A DNA stretch of 64,000 nucleotides from Ctenosaura bakeri. Its lineage: Eukaryota; Chordata; Lepidosauria; Squamata; Iguanidae. Below the pieces are notes generated by a model that saw nothing but the letters and a program-made list of their open reading frames with translations, ran no database searches and was not told the origin of the DNA. The stretch covers positions 62,001 to 126,000 of the forward strand of contig CAOLHI010000075.1 of NCBI GenBank assembly GCA_948474755.1. Direction: 5' to 3'. Shown here in pieces: positions 32,436 to 43,308 of this stretch. A program made the translations under genes and the position numbers. Position 1 is the first letter of the stretch. The number at the start of each line of letters is the position of its first letter.

Positions 32436-32757
32436 GTGTGGCAGTGTGGTAAAGATGGCAAAAGCTACTAATAAAGGAGAACACAAGCAACCAGAGGAGG
32501 CAGCAGTTTGTCTTTGCCGGGGCCGACCGAGAAGCCAGCCTGGTGCAGTGGTTTGGCGGTTGGACTACGACCCTGAAGCCCAGGGTTGAATTGCCCGCTC
32601 GGCCAGCGGGAGACGCGGAGAAGAGACGCAGCGTCTGAGGCGTTAACAATGCGATCCCGTGCGCGCGCACCCGCACCCACGTGTCCTGGGGGTCCCGCCT
32701 TCAGGTAAGGCGGTCGGGTCACGTGCGCAGCGCGGCGCGCCTTGGCTCGCCAGGGAG
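32436..32757 (+). promoter_or_regulatory. FAM161A: FAM161A upstream promoter region (right arm of inverted repeat)
   Basis: CpG-rich sequence ends 117 bp before the FAM161A start codon. It contains part of a tRNA-derived SINE (32532-32603: 'gtggtttggcggttggac', 'cccagggttgaattgccc') and two CACGTG E-boxes (near 32688 and 32721). Promoter function is inferred from position and CpG content. The whole stretch is duplicated in inverted orientation at 31916-32234. Confidence 0.65.
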
Positions 32758-33215
32758 GGTAGAGTGTCCTGCGAGAGGCGCCGTAGCGTCCCAAGCGGGG
32801 CGTCCTGGTAACCAAGCTACGGAAACGGTGCTCGTTCGTCCGTTCCTTCAGGGCGGCGGGGGGGGGCGGCGGTATGGACGCGGCCCACCGAGCGGCTTCG
32901 CTCGCCGTCTCCTGTCTCCGTCGGCCGGTCGACCCGCGGACGAGAGCACCGATCGCGCTCTACGAACGGGAGCGGGGCCGGGCCGCGGATGGGCTGGGAA
33001 AGTGGCAGGTGGGTCGCGGGCGGCTGCCTCCGTTGCCGTGGCCGGGCGGCGCGGGGCGAGGCTGCGAGGAGGCTACGTCGCTCCTTACGGGGGGCGCTGG
33101 CGATGGCCGAGGGGGGTCCCCGGTCTGCAGGGCCGCTCCCTCGGCCATGAGCGACGGCCCGGGGGCCCGCCCGGCGGTTCCTCGTGCCGGAATAGTGTAC
33201 CTCGATGCGCACCTT
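32640..33215 (+). promoter_or_regulatory. FAM161A: FAM161A CpG island
   Basis: High GC and CpG density spans the 5' UTR, exon 1 and the start of intron 1, and stops at the MITE at 33220. No TATA box is visible. Confidence 0.7.
32874..33008 (+). CDS. FAM161A: FAM161A exon 1
   Basis: Encodes 45 residues, MDAAHRAASLAVSCLRRPVD through GKWQ, ending in phase 0 at 'tggcag|gtgggt'. The frame was chosen because its start and the APIALYERE segment resemble the family N-terminus; other CpG-rich frames here do not. Confidence 0.87.
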
Positions 33216-36200
33216 CCTAGGCCATCTCCGCCCTGTAGCGCTATGATTCCACTTTCAACATCCTATGGAATCCTGGGGTCCCCAAAGGCCCCTCCGTAAA
33301 CCGCAAGTCCCAGGATTCCATAGGCTGTTGAAAGTGGAATCATAGCGCTATAACAGTCTAGTGCGGAAATGGCCCTGATTTGTGTAGTCACTGGCCTTCT
33401 CTGTCCTGCCCTCAAGAGAGAGGGAGGAGGCTTTGAGAGAGGGAAAGAGCCTGCACTTCAGGGGAGGACTGAGGACCTTTCTGACTGCAAGTCCCAGGAT
33501 TCCATAGGCTGTTGAAAGTGGAATCATAGCGCTATAACAGTCTAGTGCGGAAATGGCCCTGATTTGTGTAGTCACTGGCCTTCTCTGTCCTGCCCTCAAG
33601 AGAGAGGGAGGAGGCTTTGAGAGAGGGAAAGAGCCTGCACTTCAGGGGAGGACTGAGGACCTTTCTGACTGCAAGTCCCAGGATTCCATAGGCTGTTGAA
33701 AGTGGAATCATAGCGCTATAACAGTCTAGTGCAGAAATGGGCGGAGTTGGATGTGTCATTATTCGTGCATCTGTTAGCGGCCGCCTAAGGAGGCCGACCA
33801 AAGCACAGCCCTTTACGGAGTTCACAGACCGTCTATGATTCCAGGCTTGTCTTGGAAATGTCCCTTGGCAGCTGCCTGTTGTACCTGCGAAAGACATGCC
33901 TCTCCCTTGTTCTTGGGCACCTTCAAGTCATTTCTGACCTATGGGGACTCCAAGGCAACCTATGACAGAATTTCCTGGGCTGAGAGTGTGTGATGCGCTG
34001 CAGGTCACCCGGTGGGCTTTTATGGCCAGATGGGAATTGAACCCTGGTCTCTGGGGTCGTAGTGCCATGCTCAAACCGCTATACCATGGTGGCTTCTGCA
34101 AAGCCAGAAAGGCAACCCGCTTCTGAACAAATCTCACCAGGAAAACCCTGTGATAAGTTTGCCTTAGCATCACCGTAAGTCGGAAATGACTTGAAAGTAT
34201 ACCACAGAAACAAATTAATGCTCAATGGGCTGTAGTTTGCAAGTAATGCTGCTGCTCCCATTCTGACAAGCTTGAGTCCTGGATTCTTTTAATCAACTGC
34301 GGAGCATGAAAAAATTCAACACGTGTACCTGTCTGGTCCTCAGATACTCAGCTATTGAGGAAAACCTCACCTGCTGGCTTTTGTTTCCTGTTACACAATT
34401 AGGAAAAGACTGACGTATTTATTGGAATATTCTTGTCAGAATCAACTATGCACCTGCCCCCTCGTACAACTGAGAGACTAGAATTCATTTAACTGATACT
34501 TTTCTGGACCTGATAAGAGCTTTATGGTCTGGATTTGTGCCTGTGCCTCTTGTACACTTTTGATGTACAAAGTACAGTTGATTTAATTTAAATCAAATTG
34601 TTTGAAATCATGCTTTTCTATATGATTTAGTGTTAATGATTTAATTGCTAGTGAAGAATATTCTGTGTAATTTTTTTCACTAAAAGCATGTTACTATTAA
34701 ATATAACGTATTTATATTCAGAGATTTAGCTGTCACTAGAAATCTAAGCAGTGCCGAATTGTTTTCAGATTAATTTTCAGTTCATCAAAAAAGGGATCTC
34801 CAGTATCAATATTATACATTTATATCCATGTTCTGCTATGTTCCATCTTACTAATTTCTGTGTTCATTGACCTTCTCTGTTGTGCAGTTAGAGACAAAGC
34901 TCAGAGAAAGAGCTCGCACTTCAGGGTAGGACTGATCACATTATCTTTCACCTTCATTAACTTCTTTTAACATATTTAGAGAATATCGTTAGAAGCTATA
35001 TATCTTTGATCTAGACTCTTTGTTAAACTGAATTAAACTAATCAAGAAAATTTTGAGATCTAATGTAATATTTTTTAAAAATCCTATTTAAATAAATATT
35101 TTGACAGGTAGCTTCGACTTAAGTCTAGAAGGCTGAAATGAATATTTACTTTAAAGGGTTATATTCTGTCGTTATAAGAATAAAGATTTACATTTTAAAG
35201 TTGGCTGTCTGCAAAAAGTTCGTAAGTGCTGAAACATTCAACATTCTTTGGCTTAAGGAAAACACAAAAATAATTCTTAATTTTCTCTGATGAGTGATTT
35301 TCATTATGTTGGGGGAACATGCTTCTAACAACACAGTACAGTGGCATCATTATCACAAATAATGTTTCTGGTAGCATGAGTATCACAAAAAATATAGTTT
35401 AAACCGTATGTAAGTGTTTAGAAAAATAGACTTGCTGTAGTGGAACCATCTGGCATCTGTCTGTATCTCTTAATGAGCTTTACACAGAAAGACCTGAAAT
35501 GCGATTATGCACAGCTAAGTAAAGCAGTGTTTCAGTCATCATTGACATGTGGTTGGTTTTTTTTTTTTTTTAAGTATTAGAAAGACCATAGGATAGATAC
35601 ATTGCTGTCCTAAACTTTCAGGGAGTTCCACAGGTCCTGCTTTATAGTCTGTCAGTGTTGGCAATCACTATCAGAGTGAGAGTGACTGTTTTGTGATCAC
35701 CTTATGTTCATAGCTGCATAAAGGACTGGAAAGTAGACCTCCTAAGTCGTGGTCTAGATCCCAGTCCCACTGTCCCAAGGCCTAAACCACTACACCACAC
35801 TGATATTCAGTAGAAAGTAGGGCTTTATCGTGGATCTATATGTTGTAAGAGGTGGACTGTGCTGACTTGGAAGAACTTATTACTGTCTGATCTTCCAACA
35901 CAACTTATGTGAATCCTGTCTGGTAAGTTTATACAGATGCGTGTGCTTCACCTCCTGCAAACTCAAACCCTAAAAAATGCAGAGGATTTTTACAGTCAAA
36001 CTAATTTTATCATAAAAATTGTGATAATTGTCTATTTTTAGAATAGCTTGCATCCTGAGGGAGAACAGAGTTCTGGTGAGCATACTGACTGCAAAGACTG
36101 GATAGACATGTCCAAAATGTATCTTTCAAACCAAGAATATTACTCAAAGCTGGAAGAACTTAAGAATGCTCATCTGGAGACCATGGCAAAATTGGAAAGC

Positions 36201-39200
36201 ATGTATCAGAATAAACTGTATCTAAAAGGAGTTCAACCTTTAACCAACACAGATACGACTCATAGCATGGGTTACAGGTACAGTGTATTGCAGTCTGTAC
36301 TTCTTTGTTTTCATCCAGGTGAATATAGTAATCACTGCAGACAAATTGTCAATTGATCTGCAGGTTGATAATCACACTGAAATGTTTAAATGTTTTGAAT
36401 GCCAAGAGAGAAGGTAAATAAGGGGATTTTTCAAAATTAAGAAAAATCTTTAAAGTTTTCATCATACTTCATCTATCTACATTGTGAGCCTGAAGATTGC
36501 TCATTGCTAGTACAAACAGGATTTTACTAATTTGTGTATCAAAATGACGAGTGTACTTCAGTGTCACTAATCTAAAATTATGTTCTCATCATGCTTAATA
36601 CTGAAATTTACCAAATAATACAAATGTAAAACCCTGACATATATAAAAAGACAAAAACTATGAATTTTGTGCAGGTAAGTTCAAGATTCCTTTTGCATTT
36701 CAGACTCAAAGGAATTCCTCATAGGAAAAACTACTGCATTGAACAAACTCTGTAAAGTTGTTGCTTCTCTTCTGAAGTGGGTGGCTGTGTTTTAACTTTT
36801 GTACAAGAGTGGTATTTCTCAGACTTTCAGTAAGGAAGGTGAGGAGCTGGGATAAATCTGCCAACATACTGTACTGGCAGGATTCTGTAGAGTTGTACGA
36901 TTTTCTGTAGGTGCTCTGTCAGTTCTCGTACTCATCAAAACAAAAGGAACCACATTTTTTTTTATTCAATCCAGTTCTGTTTTGCAGCATTCAGAAAACT
37001 AACCTTAATATTTTTGTTGCCTTTAGATCAATGAATGGGATGAACTCATTTCACAATGAGAAGATACGTATGTCATTTTCTGAGCCTGATTTAAACAATT
37101 ATTTCCATTCAAGTTTGTCTGATACATCTGATGAAGAGTTAGATTTGGCTGAAGATGACAAGGAAGAAGGATTACTAACATTTCAAAAGGAGCAAATTGA
37201 AAATGTGTGTGATAGATGTTCTCCAAGGGATTACTCTTACTGCACTGAAAATATCTCATCCATAATACAAACTTTGAAAAAAACTAGGAAGAAGAAAAAG
37301 AAGAAGTGGTCCCCAAAGATCACAGTACCTCAGCCTTTCCAGATGACTATTCGAGAAGCTAAGAAAAAGCAACAGAACCTCAAATCAAAGTCACTGATTG
37401 AACTAGAAAATAACTTGCTAAAGAAACAATTGGAGGAAGAAGCAGAGTGTCAGAAGAAATTCCGTGCCAGTTCAGTGCCTGCTTATGTCTTTGTTCCTTT
37501 GTACCATGAGATAATGCAGGAAAATGAAGAACGCAGAAAATCACTTAGAGAAAGGAGAAGAGAGGTCCTTCTAGCTATGCAAAAGCCTTTCAAGTTTATT
37601 GAAAGAGAAGCACAAAAGAAAGAACTGAGGAAAGTACAATTGAAAGACCTTTCTTTGCCAGAAAAGGCAAAAATATTCAAAGCAAAGCCAGTTCCTAAAT
37701 TTATCTACAGTTCAAAAATCAGTGAAAAGCTAAAAGAAGAAGAGCTTTATAGAGAAATTAGAATACAGATGAGATCTGAAGAGCTTTTGCGTAATTCATC
37801 TCTTCCCAGCAACAGATTAGGAAATAAAGGTGCCAATAAGCACAGGGAGCAGTGCTGCCTTGATCATAGTGAAGAACTGGAATCCAAACCAAGACCCAAA
37901 ATCCAGGTCCCAGATTTTGAAACCTTGCATAAAAAATTCCAGAAGCAGCTTCAGAGACAAAAGAACGTGAAACACACCACAGTCTGTGAACCCTTCAGTC
38001 TCCACACTGCTAATATCTCTTCCAAGAAAGAGAAGATTCTTGAGGACATCCAAATGGATGAAGAAAAATTAAAGGAAACACGTTGGCCCTATACTTCTTC
38101 AAGATGTAGCCCCCAAATGAGAAATCTGAATACAAATTTATTTCCTTTAGAAGAACCCACATCACCAAGAATTACGGAATCTACTAGAAGACGATTACAA
38201 GCCACAAGGTGAGTTTTTTATTGGGTTGGGTGGTGTAGTTAAATTAATCCCAGGTAACTTGTGGTAAGTAAAAACATGTTGCTAGGATAAGATATTCAAT
38301 ACTGGTTTTACTTGTTCTGGTATTTCTTCAGTAAATGTTTACTAGCATTGCTTGTGTCTAGGGCTGCTGTGAAATTGTCCTAAAAGCCTGAAATCTGAAT
38401 TCAAAGTATTTGAGTCATGGCTCCATAGATCTTTAATATAATTGGTAAGTCCTGTTGTTGTTGTGCCATTTCTGACTTTTGGCTACCCTAAGGTGACAGT
38501 ATCACAAGGTTTTCTGGGCTGAGAGTGTGTTGCACCCAAGATCACCCAGTGGGTTTCCATTACTGAATAGGGAATCAGATCCTGGTCTCCATTGTAGTCC
38601 AATGCTTAAACCATTACACCATGCTGACTCCTACTAGGAACTATACTATATCAAGTCTGTAACACAGTGATTGAGAGAGCAAGACAGATTTTCAGATGTT
38701 GCAAGCCCACCAGATTTACATCCCTGCCTTTCTGTACACACAGTGAAGGTCAGTATCGATGTATAGACAAATATGTGTGAACAAATCATTATAATGTTTG
38801 AGAGAAAAAGAGTGAGAGTGTATTCTTCTCTTACTCTGCTTTGACCTTTTTGTGTGAATGGGAAAGGACATGATGAGAAGGAAATCTCCACCCTCTCTTT
38901 TTCTTCCTCTTATATCATCTGCTGAGTTCTTTTGTGTGTAGGACCTGGACTGAAAAGAAATGGCATGTAAAGTGGGTTTGAGAGAGGCAGAATACGTTCC
39001 CTGCTATTCTTCATTATGCAAGTGTGTATGGCATGAAAGTACAAAGAGACAAATTTGCTGCCAGATGAAAGTCAGTAAACTCAGGGATTTCTACCCTGCT
39101 CCCTTTAGATATGTCAGCAGCAACAGTTTACACCAGTATGGCCAGCTTCCAGAGTTCCTGCTGGACATTGAAGGGTGCACCTTCTTTTCTCACCTTCCTG

Positions 39201-42200
39201 CATTTTTTTCAAAATTGAAATTCCTCTCCACCTCCTCCCCATACACAGATATAATGAGAAATTTCTTCTAGTTTGCCTGGGCAGACCTAACAAGTATCAT
39301 ACAAGGGCTGTATCAGTTCCCCTGGAGGGTGCCACATTCAGTCAGCAGGTGACACTTTGCCCAGCCCTGTTTACAACAAGGACCTTGCTAATACATTGTG
39401 TCTGAATTATTCCTAATCAGCCTACTGATTTTTCCAGGCACAATAGATTTCATCCAAAGATAGGTCTGTGGCTATGCATTAGATGCCACAACATGACCAG
39501 TGGGGCTAGCAGATTCCTGAGCCCTGTGGCATGGTTGCATGGTTGTGGCAGTGGCTCTCCTTCTGAGAATACTATGCATGGCTGGCTATGTTTCTTTAAT
39601 ACAATGAAGAAACCATCATTATGTATGCTTACAGTTGATGATTACAGCATACATTATTTGTTGATCCATGTGGCTATGTCCTGAAGAAATTCTTACAAAA
39701 GCTTTTCAGTTTTTAAATTTATTTAGTCTAACTTTATTTTCTTATCCAGGGATTCAGCTGTGGAAAAAAGGAAGGTGGAAGAAGAGCAGAAAAGGAGGAG
39801 GGCAAAACAGAAACAAAGAACAAAAGAACTACAGAGGCTTATAAGCATCCGGGCTGAGGCAAATGATCCATGTCAGAGCTTAGCCCAGATGTATACATCA
39901 AAGTTAAAAACATTCAGGTATCCTGCAGTGTATCTCCCAGTTCTTGAACATCTAGATGTAAGACCTAGACGTAGCGGGCAGTCATGACTTGTAACATAGT
40001 CTAGAATTATCCCTTTTTATTTTGTTTAAAAACCTCATTTAAATTCCATACCATTTCCATGTCATGGTATATTAAAAAACAGGAAACATGAAAAGCAGAG
40101 AATGAAAGAATATCTACGGGAACTGGAAGAAATGGAAGAAAGGGTGGAAAAGAGGCCACTGTTGTTGGAACAAGCAACACAGGTTATTGACCTATTAATC
40201 TCTTTGCTAAATATATCACCATTATTGGGATTTTAGCTTTTCTTTTTATCTTATGTTCAAGAATTGATCCTGAGATGATACAATTTATACCACTTGCCCT
40301 GTCACTATGCCAGCTTCATTTCTGTTACAAGACAGGCAATGATTACTGCCTGTCTGCTTACTGTGATGTACAGTAATGTCCCAGTTATGTCCCAGTGAAG
40401 GTATCTTGTTTCTGTCTCTGCAGTCATGACCTACAGGCAGCATGAGGCACCTAGGAGATTCTGCCCAATAAAATTGTGATTCCTTGCGCAAAGATATTTA
40501 TTTGAATTCTCTTATACCGTTTTATTCAGAAGGATCCTAAGATGGTTTATGTGAATTAATATAATAGCATTGAGAAAACATCTACCACTTCTGGGACAGC
40601 ATGCCACCTTTTCCCCAGGACTGCAGGTGCTTGTACAGTCTGTGGATAGAGAGGCAGGATCCAGGTGCAACATATCACAGCATATAATCTCGTGTGGAAA
40701 TACATGTGTATCAGCCAAGGCTATGGGTACCAAATTGAAAATCCCACAATTTGAACCAATATGTTGTCTGAACATATGGGATATCTTATGGCTTTTATAT
40801 CTTTTGTGTTCTGTAATAAGGGATGCTTGATAACTACAGAACGATATGTAAAATATATAGAAAGTAGTATTTTTTAAGGTATTTTTGAACTTGGACATAC
40901 ATTACTTATGTTTTAATTTTGTTATTCTTTTCACTTTTCTTAAATGTAGAAAAATGCACGGATAGCAGCAGAGAAGCATTACTCTGATATACTTCATGAG
41001 TTGGGGCTGTGTGAAGAGTTTATCTCAAAAAAAGGACAATCTGCTGCAGAAATGCTTTTACAGGGCCATTCCAGTGACGGCTCTGAAACCTTGGCAGCAA
41101 CAGATATCAGAAGGTAGATATTGGCCAATGGCTTTCTCTTGACATTTTAAGCTGGGAGACTGATAGTTTTTTACTTGCTACTTTCAGGGAGGAACAGCTG
41201 TCTTCTGAACAGCATTTTTAGAGATATTGTAACAATTTTAAATTTCTTAGTGCAGAGCCTCATATACGTGATGCTTTTTTGCCTGTAATGCTTCCTTCAT
41301 TGAAAAGTATGAACAGGTTGAAACAGCTCTTTGTCTGCAATTGAATAGGTTGGGGAATTGGTGATTAAAAGTACTTGGGACGAGTAAGATTCTGTGCAAT
41401 CCCAAATGGTCATGGATGTTTTTAATAGCTTGGATTGTACTGTATCCACCTTTGCCTTTGTGTTAGGTCTTCTATAGGATGATTTTGCTGGAAAAACAAT
41501 TGATGGCATGGAAAAATAGTCATATACCCACAATGTTTTGCTCCCTGCCCAAGAATATCCTCTGGTGAGCGGGCAGTACCTGCACTTGTTTCTCAACAGT
41601 GGTGGCTAGGAAAGAGGAGTTGCAAATGGTCTCCACTGAAACTGTCACCATCATACCTAATTGTTGATCCTCTGGACTCAAAAATTTTTAAACCAATTTT
41701 TATCCAATTTTAACCTAAATTCTGACCTTCTAATGTCAAGACTGATACAGATGGGTTAGTGTATTGCTGTGTTCTGAAACTGTGTGGCAGTTTTCTGGAG
41801 TGACGTTTATGAGTTTGAGAACCAGCCAAATTTTGGAACTTTCATCTTAAAGCCAGACTAATCTGTTGGCTTTCTCAGATGTGCTGTTTGGGTATTTTCT
41901 GTGGGGTGTCCTTATTAAAGTACATAAGGAAGTTTTTTTAGCTTGCTTGTTTTCTATTGTCAGGAAAGTCTGAAAGTCTTGGTAATTGTTTGCTTGCTAT
42001 CAGTATCTTTACAAACTGGGAAAGAAGAACTGTTGAAATTTGCTTGCACCTGCAACAGTTTGGTTGGAGAATGAGTTATACCTACCTGACAGACTATAAA
42101 AGAATCTTAGGGATAGCCCAGTTTCCATTTTAAAACCTGGTTTAAATGTTTCCATTTCCAAGCCTGAGAATATCATCTACCCCCCCTTTTTTTCTTTTCT

Positions 42201-43308
42201 TTTTCTTTTTCTTTTGCACAGTGAGCACTAGGACCACTGTGCATTTTATGTTAGTTACTGCAGTTGGCCTTCCATTTTCTCAAGTTTCCCTTTTGCAGGT
42301 CTGATTATTTCTGACTTTGTAGCCCTCTCTCATCTTGCAGGGTGTGAAGTAAGAGAACGTAAGGGCTGATTGTGCAAGAGGACAGGAGACCGGGGAAGAA
42401 TGAGAAGTGGGATTGAGAGGTGGATTGTGGTGTTAGAGAAGGTATTCGAGGACTGTACAGGGAAAAGAATGAGAAGTGGGGCTTAGAGGTGACTCATGGG
42501 GTATGAAGTAAGATTGGGTAGCGGAAGTGCTGGTGGAGGATGGGAGATGAGGAGAAAGGGGCGAGGAGCTGGAGAGTCTACTATCATGGCCAGCGATTGC
42601 TTAGTTCTAGGAGGTGGATGGGTTTTTAAAATCTTATTTGAAATTTTCTCAGTTTTGTGATGGTATTGTGCCCCTAGCTCTCATGAAGGTAGAGGACCAG
42701 CTGTGCAAGTTGGTTTGGGGAATTATGGCCAGGATCTTATAGGTCCTCTGTTGTTACATGGGTGGCTCTATCCCCAGTCCTCCCAGGCTGAATAAGAGGG
42801 CTGTTTCTGGTATCAAGACTGTCATCTTTACTGGTAAAATCCAACATACTATGTAAAGTTAAATTTAACAGTGGCTGAATGTGAATCCTTAGCATCAACA
42901 CCAATTTGTGCTAGTTGATAAGTACACAAATATTTCCTTATGTTTGTTATCTGATGTTTATTTCAGCATTTATTTTGTATTATTTTTAAAGGAATGAACT
43001 GTCCTTCTTGCATCTCCCCTTCCCTGTGTAGTGATAATGAAGACAAAATAGAAGACAAACAATCCCAGGAAGTGGAAGAGGAGGAGTCTCAATTCCAGTC
43101 CATTCAGCCTCACGGGGAGGAGGAGCCAGAGGAGGAGCCAGAGGAGGAGCAAGATGCAGAACAGGAGGAGGAGGAGGAGGATGATGCAGAACAGGAGGAG
43201 GAGGAGGATACAGAGGCTCAGTCAGATTATGGGGACCAAGATGCTTCTGAATATGAAAATGAAAACTATGAAGATTCACTAGGAAAATCCAGGGATTCTG
43301 AAAATTGA
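32874..43308 (+). CDS. FAM161A: FAM161A, centriolar/ciliary microtubule-binding protein (7 coding exons)
   Basis: Joining 32874-33008, 36042-36277, 37027-38208, 39750-39917, 40083-40182, 40950-41113 and 43032-43308 gives 753 residues; all junctions are GT-AG and in phase. Recognisable parts are the N-terminus (MDAAHRAASLAVSCL...YERE), the conserved YYSKLEELKNAHLETMAKLE segment, SFSEPDL, and the UPF0564 region with KITVPQPFQMTIRE, KKFRASSVPAYVFVPLYHEI, QKPFKFIERE and KETRWPY, then KHEKQRMKEYLRELEE and the AEKHYSDILHELG block. The protein is lysine/glutamate-rich and helical. The C-terminus is extremely acidic. In mammals it sits on centrioles, basal bodies and the photoreceptor connecting cilium; loss causes retinitis pigmentosa 28. 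Skipping the 168-nt fourth exon leaves the frame intact (697 residues). Confidence 0.94.
33220..33374. mobile_element. hAT-like MITE (family A) in FAM161A intron 1
   Basis: It starts 'ggccatctccgccctgtagc' and ends 'cagtctagtgcggaaatggcc', then 'ctg'. Internal 'tggaatcctggggtcc' and 'ccaggattccataggctgtt' form the palindrome. It lies about 0.2 kb after exon 1. Confidence 0.8.
33303..33739 (+). repeat. 184-bp tandem repeat (2.4 copies)
   Basis: Units start at 33303, 33487 and 33671 ('gcaagtcccaggattccat'), a constant 184-bp period. Units 1 and 2 look identical over all 184 bp; the third stops near 33739. Each unit is the right half of a family A MITE plus about 110 bp of flanking sequence ('cctgccctcaagagagaggg'). 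Confidence 0.93.
33905..34110 (-). repeat. tRNA-derived SINE with Bov-B-like tail
   Basis: On the minus strand the head ('accatggtatagcggtttg', 'ccagggttcaattcccat') leads to the tail 'ggtcagaaatgacttgaagg'. Confidence 0.8.
34111..34215 (+). repeat. SINE 3' part, inverted relative to the preceding one
   Basis: 'gaaaaccctgtgataagttt' and 'gtaagtcggaaatgacttga' form the 3' half of the same SINE type in plus orientation, making a tail-out inverted pair with 33905-34110. Confidence 0.75.
34216..36041. other. Rest of FAM161A intron 1
   Basis: AT-rich. A segment at 34868-34935 ('gcacttcagggtaggactga') resembles the non-MITE part of the 184-bp tandem repeat. At 35740-35815 there is a piece of a tRNA-derived SINE head ('aaaccactacaccacact'). 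Nothing else recognised. Confidence 0.6.
36042..36277 (+). CDS. FAM161A: FAM161A exon 2
   Basis: Encodes NSLHPEGEQSSGEHTDCKDW to HSMGY plus two bases. It contains the conserved YYSKLEELKNAHLETMAKLE stretch. Acceptor 'tctatttttag', donor 'gtacag'. Confidence 0.94.
37027..38208 (+). CDS. FAM161A: FAM161A exon 3 (large central exon)
   Basis: This 1182-nt exon encodes most of the UPF0564/FAM161 region (about residues 124-517), with repeated K/E-rich helices. It ends at 'gccacaag|gtgagt', leaving two bases. Confidence 0.96.
38455..38637 (-). repeat. tRNA-derived SINE with Bov-B-like tail
   Basis: In FAM161A intron 3. Plus-strand markers: 'gtgccatttctgacttttgg', 'gatcacccagtgggtttcc' and 'taaaccattacaccatgctg', which are the reverse complement of tail, body and head. 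Confidence 0.8.
38638..39749. other. Rest of FAM161A intron 3
   Basis: No exon or repeat recognised. Open frames at 38960-39271 and 39493-39684 have no family resemblance. Confidence 0.55.
39750..39917 (+). CDS. FAM161A: FAM161A exon 4 (probably alternative, 168 nt)
   Basis: Encodes DSAVEKRKVEEEQKRRRAKQ to YTSKLKTF with matching phases on both sides, so it can be skipped without shifting the frame. The 168-nt length equals the 56-residue difference between the two human isoforms. The downstream donor is 'gtatcc'. Confidence 0.85.
40083..40182 (+). CDS. FAM161A: FAM161A exon 5
   Basis: Encodes KHEKQRMKEYLRELEEMEER to LLEQATQ, matching the human 'MREYQRELEEREEKLKKRPL' region. The acceptor 'taaaaaacag' has almost no pyrimidine tract. 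Confidence 0.9.
40950..41113 (+). CDS. FAM161A: FAM161A exon 6
   Basis: Encodes KNARIAAEKHYSDILHELGL and EEFISKKGQSAAEM, conserved with mammals, and then a diverged serine-rich part. Confidence 0.93.
41114..43031. other. FAM161A intron 6
   Basis: It contains a (TTTTC)n-type run at 42190-42215 and two roughly 70-bp spaced copies of 'agaatgagaagtgggattga'-type sequence (42394 and 42468). No exon was recognised inside. Confidence 0.6.
43032..43308 (+). CDS. FAM161A: FAM161A exon 7 (acidic C-terminus)
   Basis: The acceptor is 'cccttccctgtgtag'. The exon encodes DNEDKIEDKQSQEVEEEESQ, then near-uninterrupted glutamate runs, ending SRDSEN and TGA. Human FAM161A also ends in a Glu-rich tail, but the repeat here is more regular (GAGGAGGAG units). 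Confidence 0.9.
43110..43215 (+). repeat. FAM161A: In-frame GAG-rich repeat within FAM161A exon 7
   Basis: Tandem GAGGAG(G/C)-type units encode EEEPEEEPEEEQDAEQ, EEEEEDDAEQ and EEEEDTEAQ. Two 'gatgcagaacaggaggagga' copies show internal duplication. Confidence 0.9.

Noticed and set aside
32532..32603. A tRNA gene near FAM161A
   Set aside because: It is the tRNA-like head of a SINE without a full cloverleaf, and is duplicated inside the inverted repeat.
33348..33897. Two nearly identical minus-strand proteins
   Set aside because: The identity comes from the 184-bp tandem DNA repeat and MITE sequence, not from a gene family.
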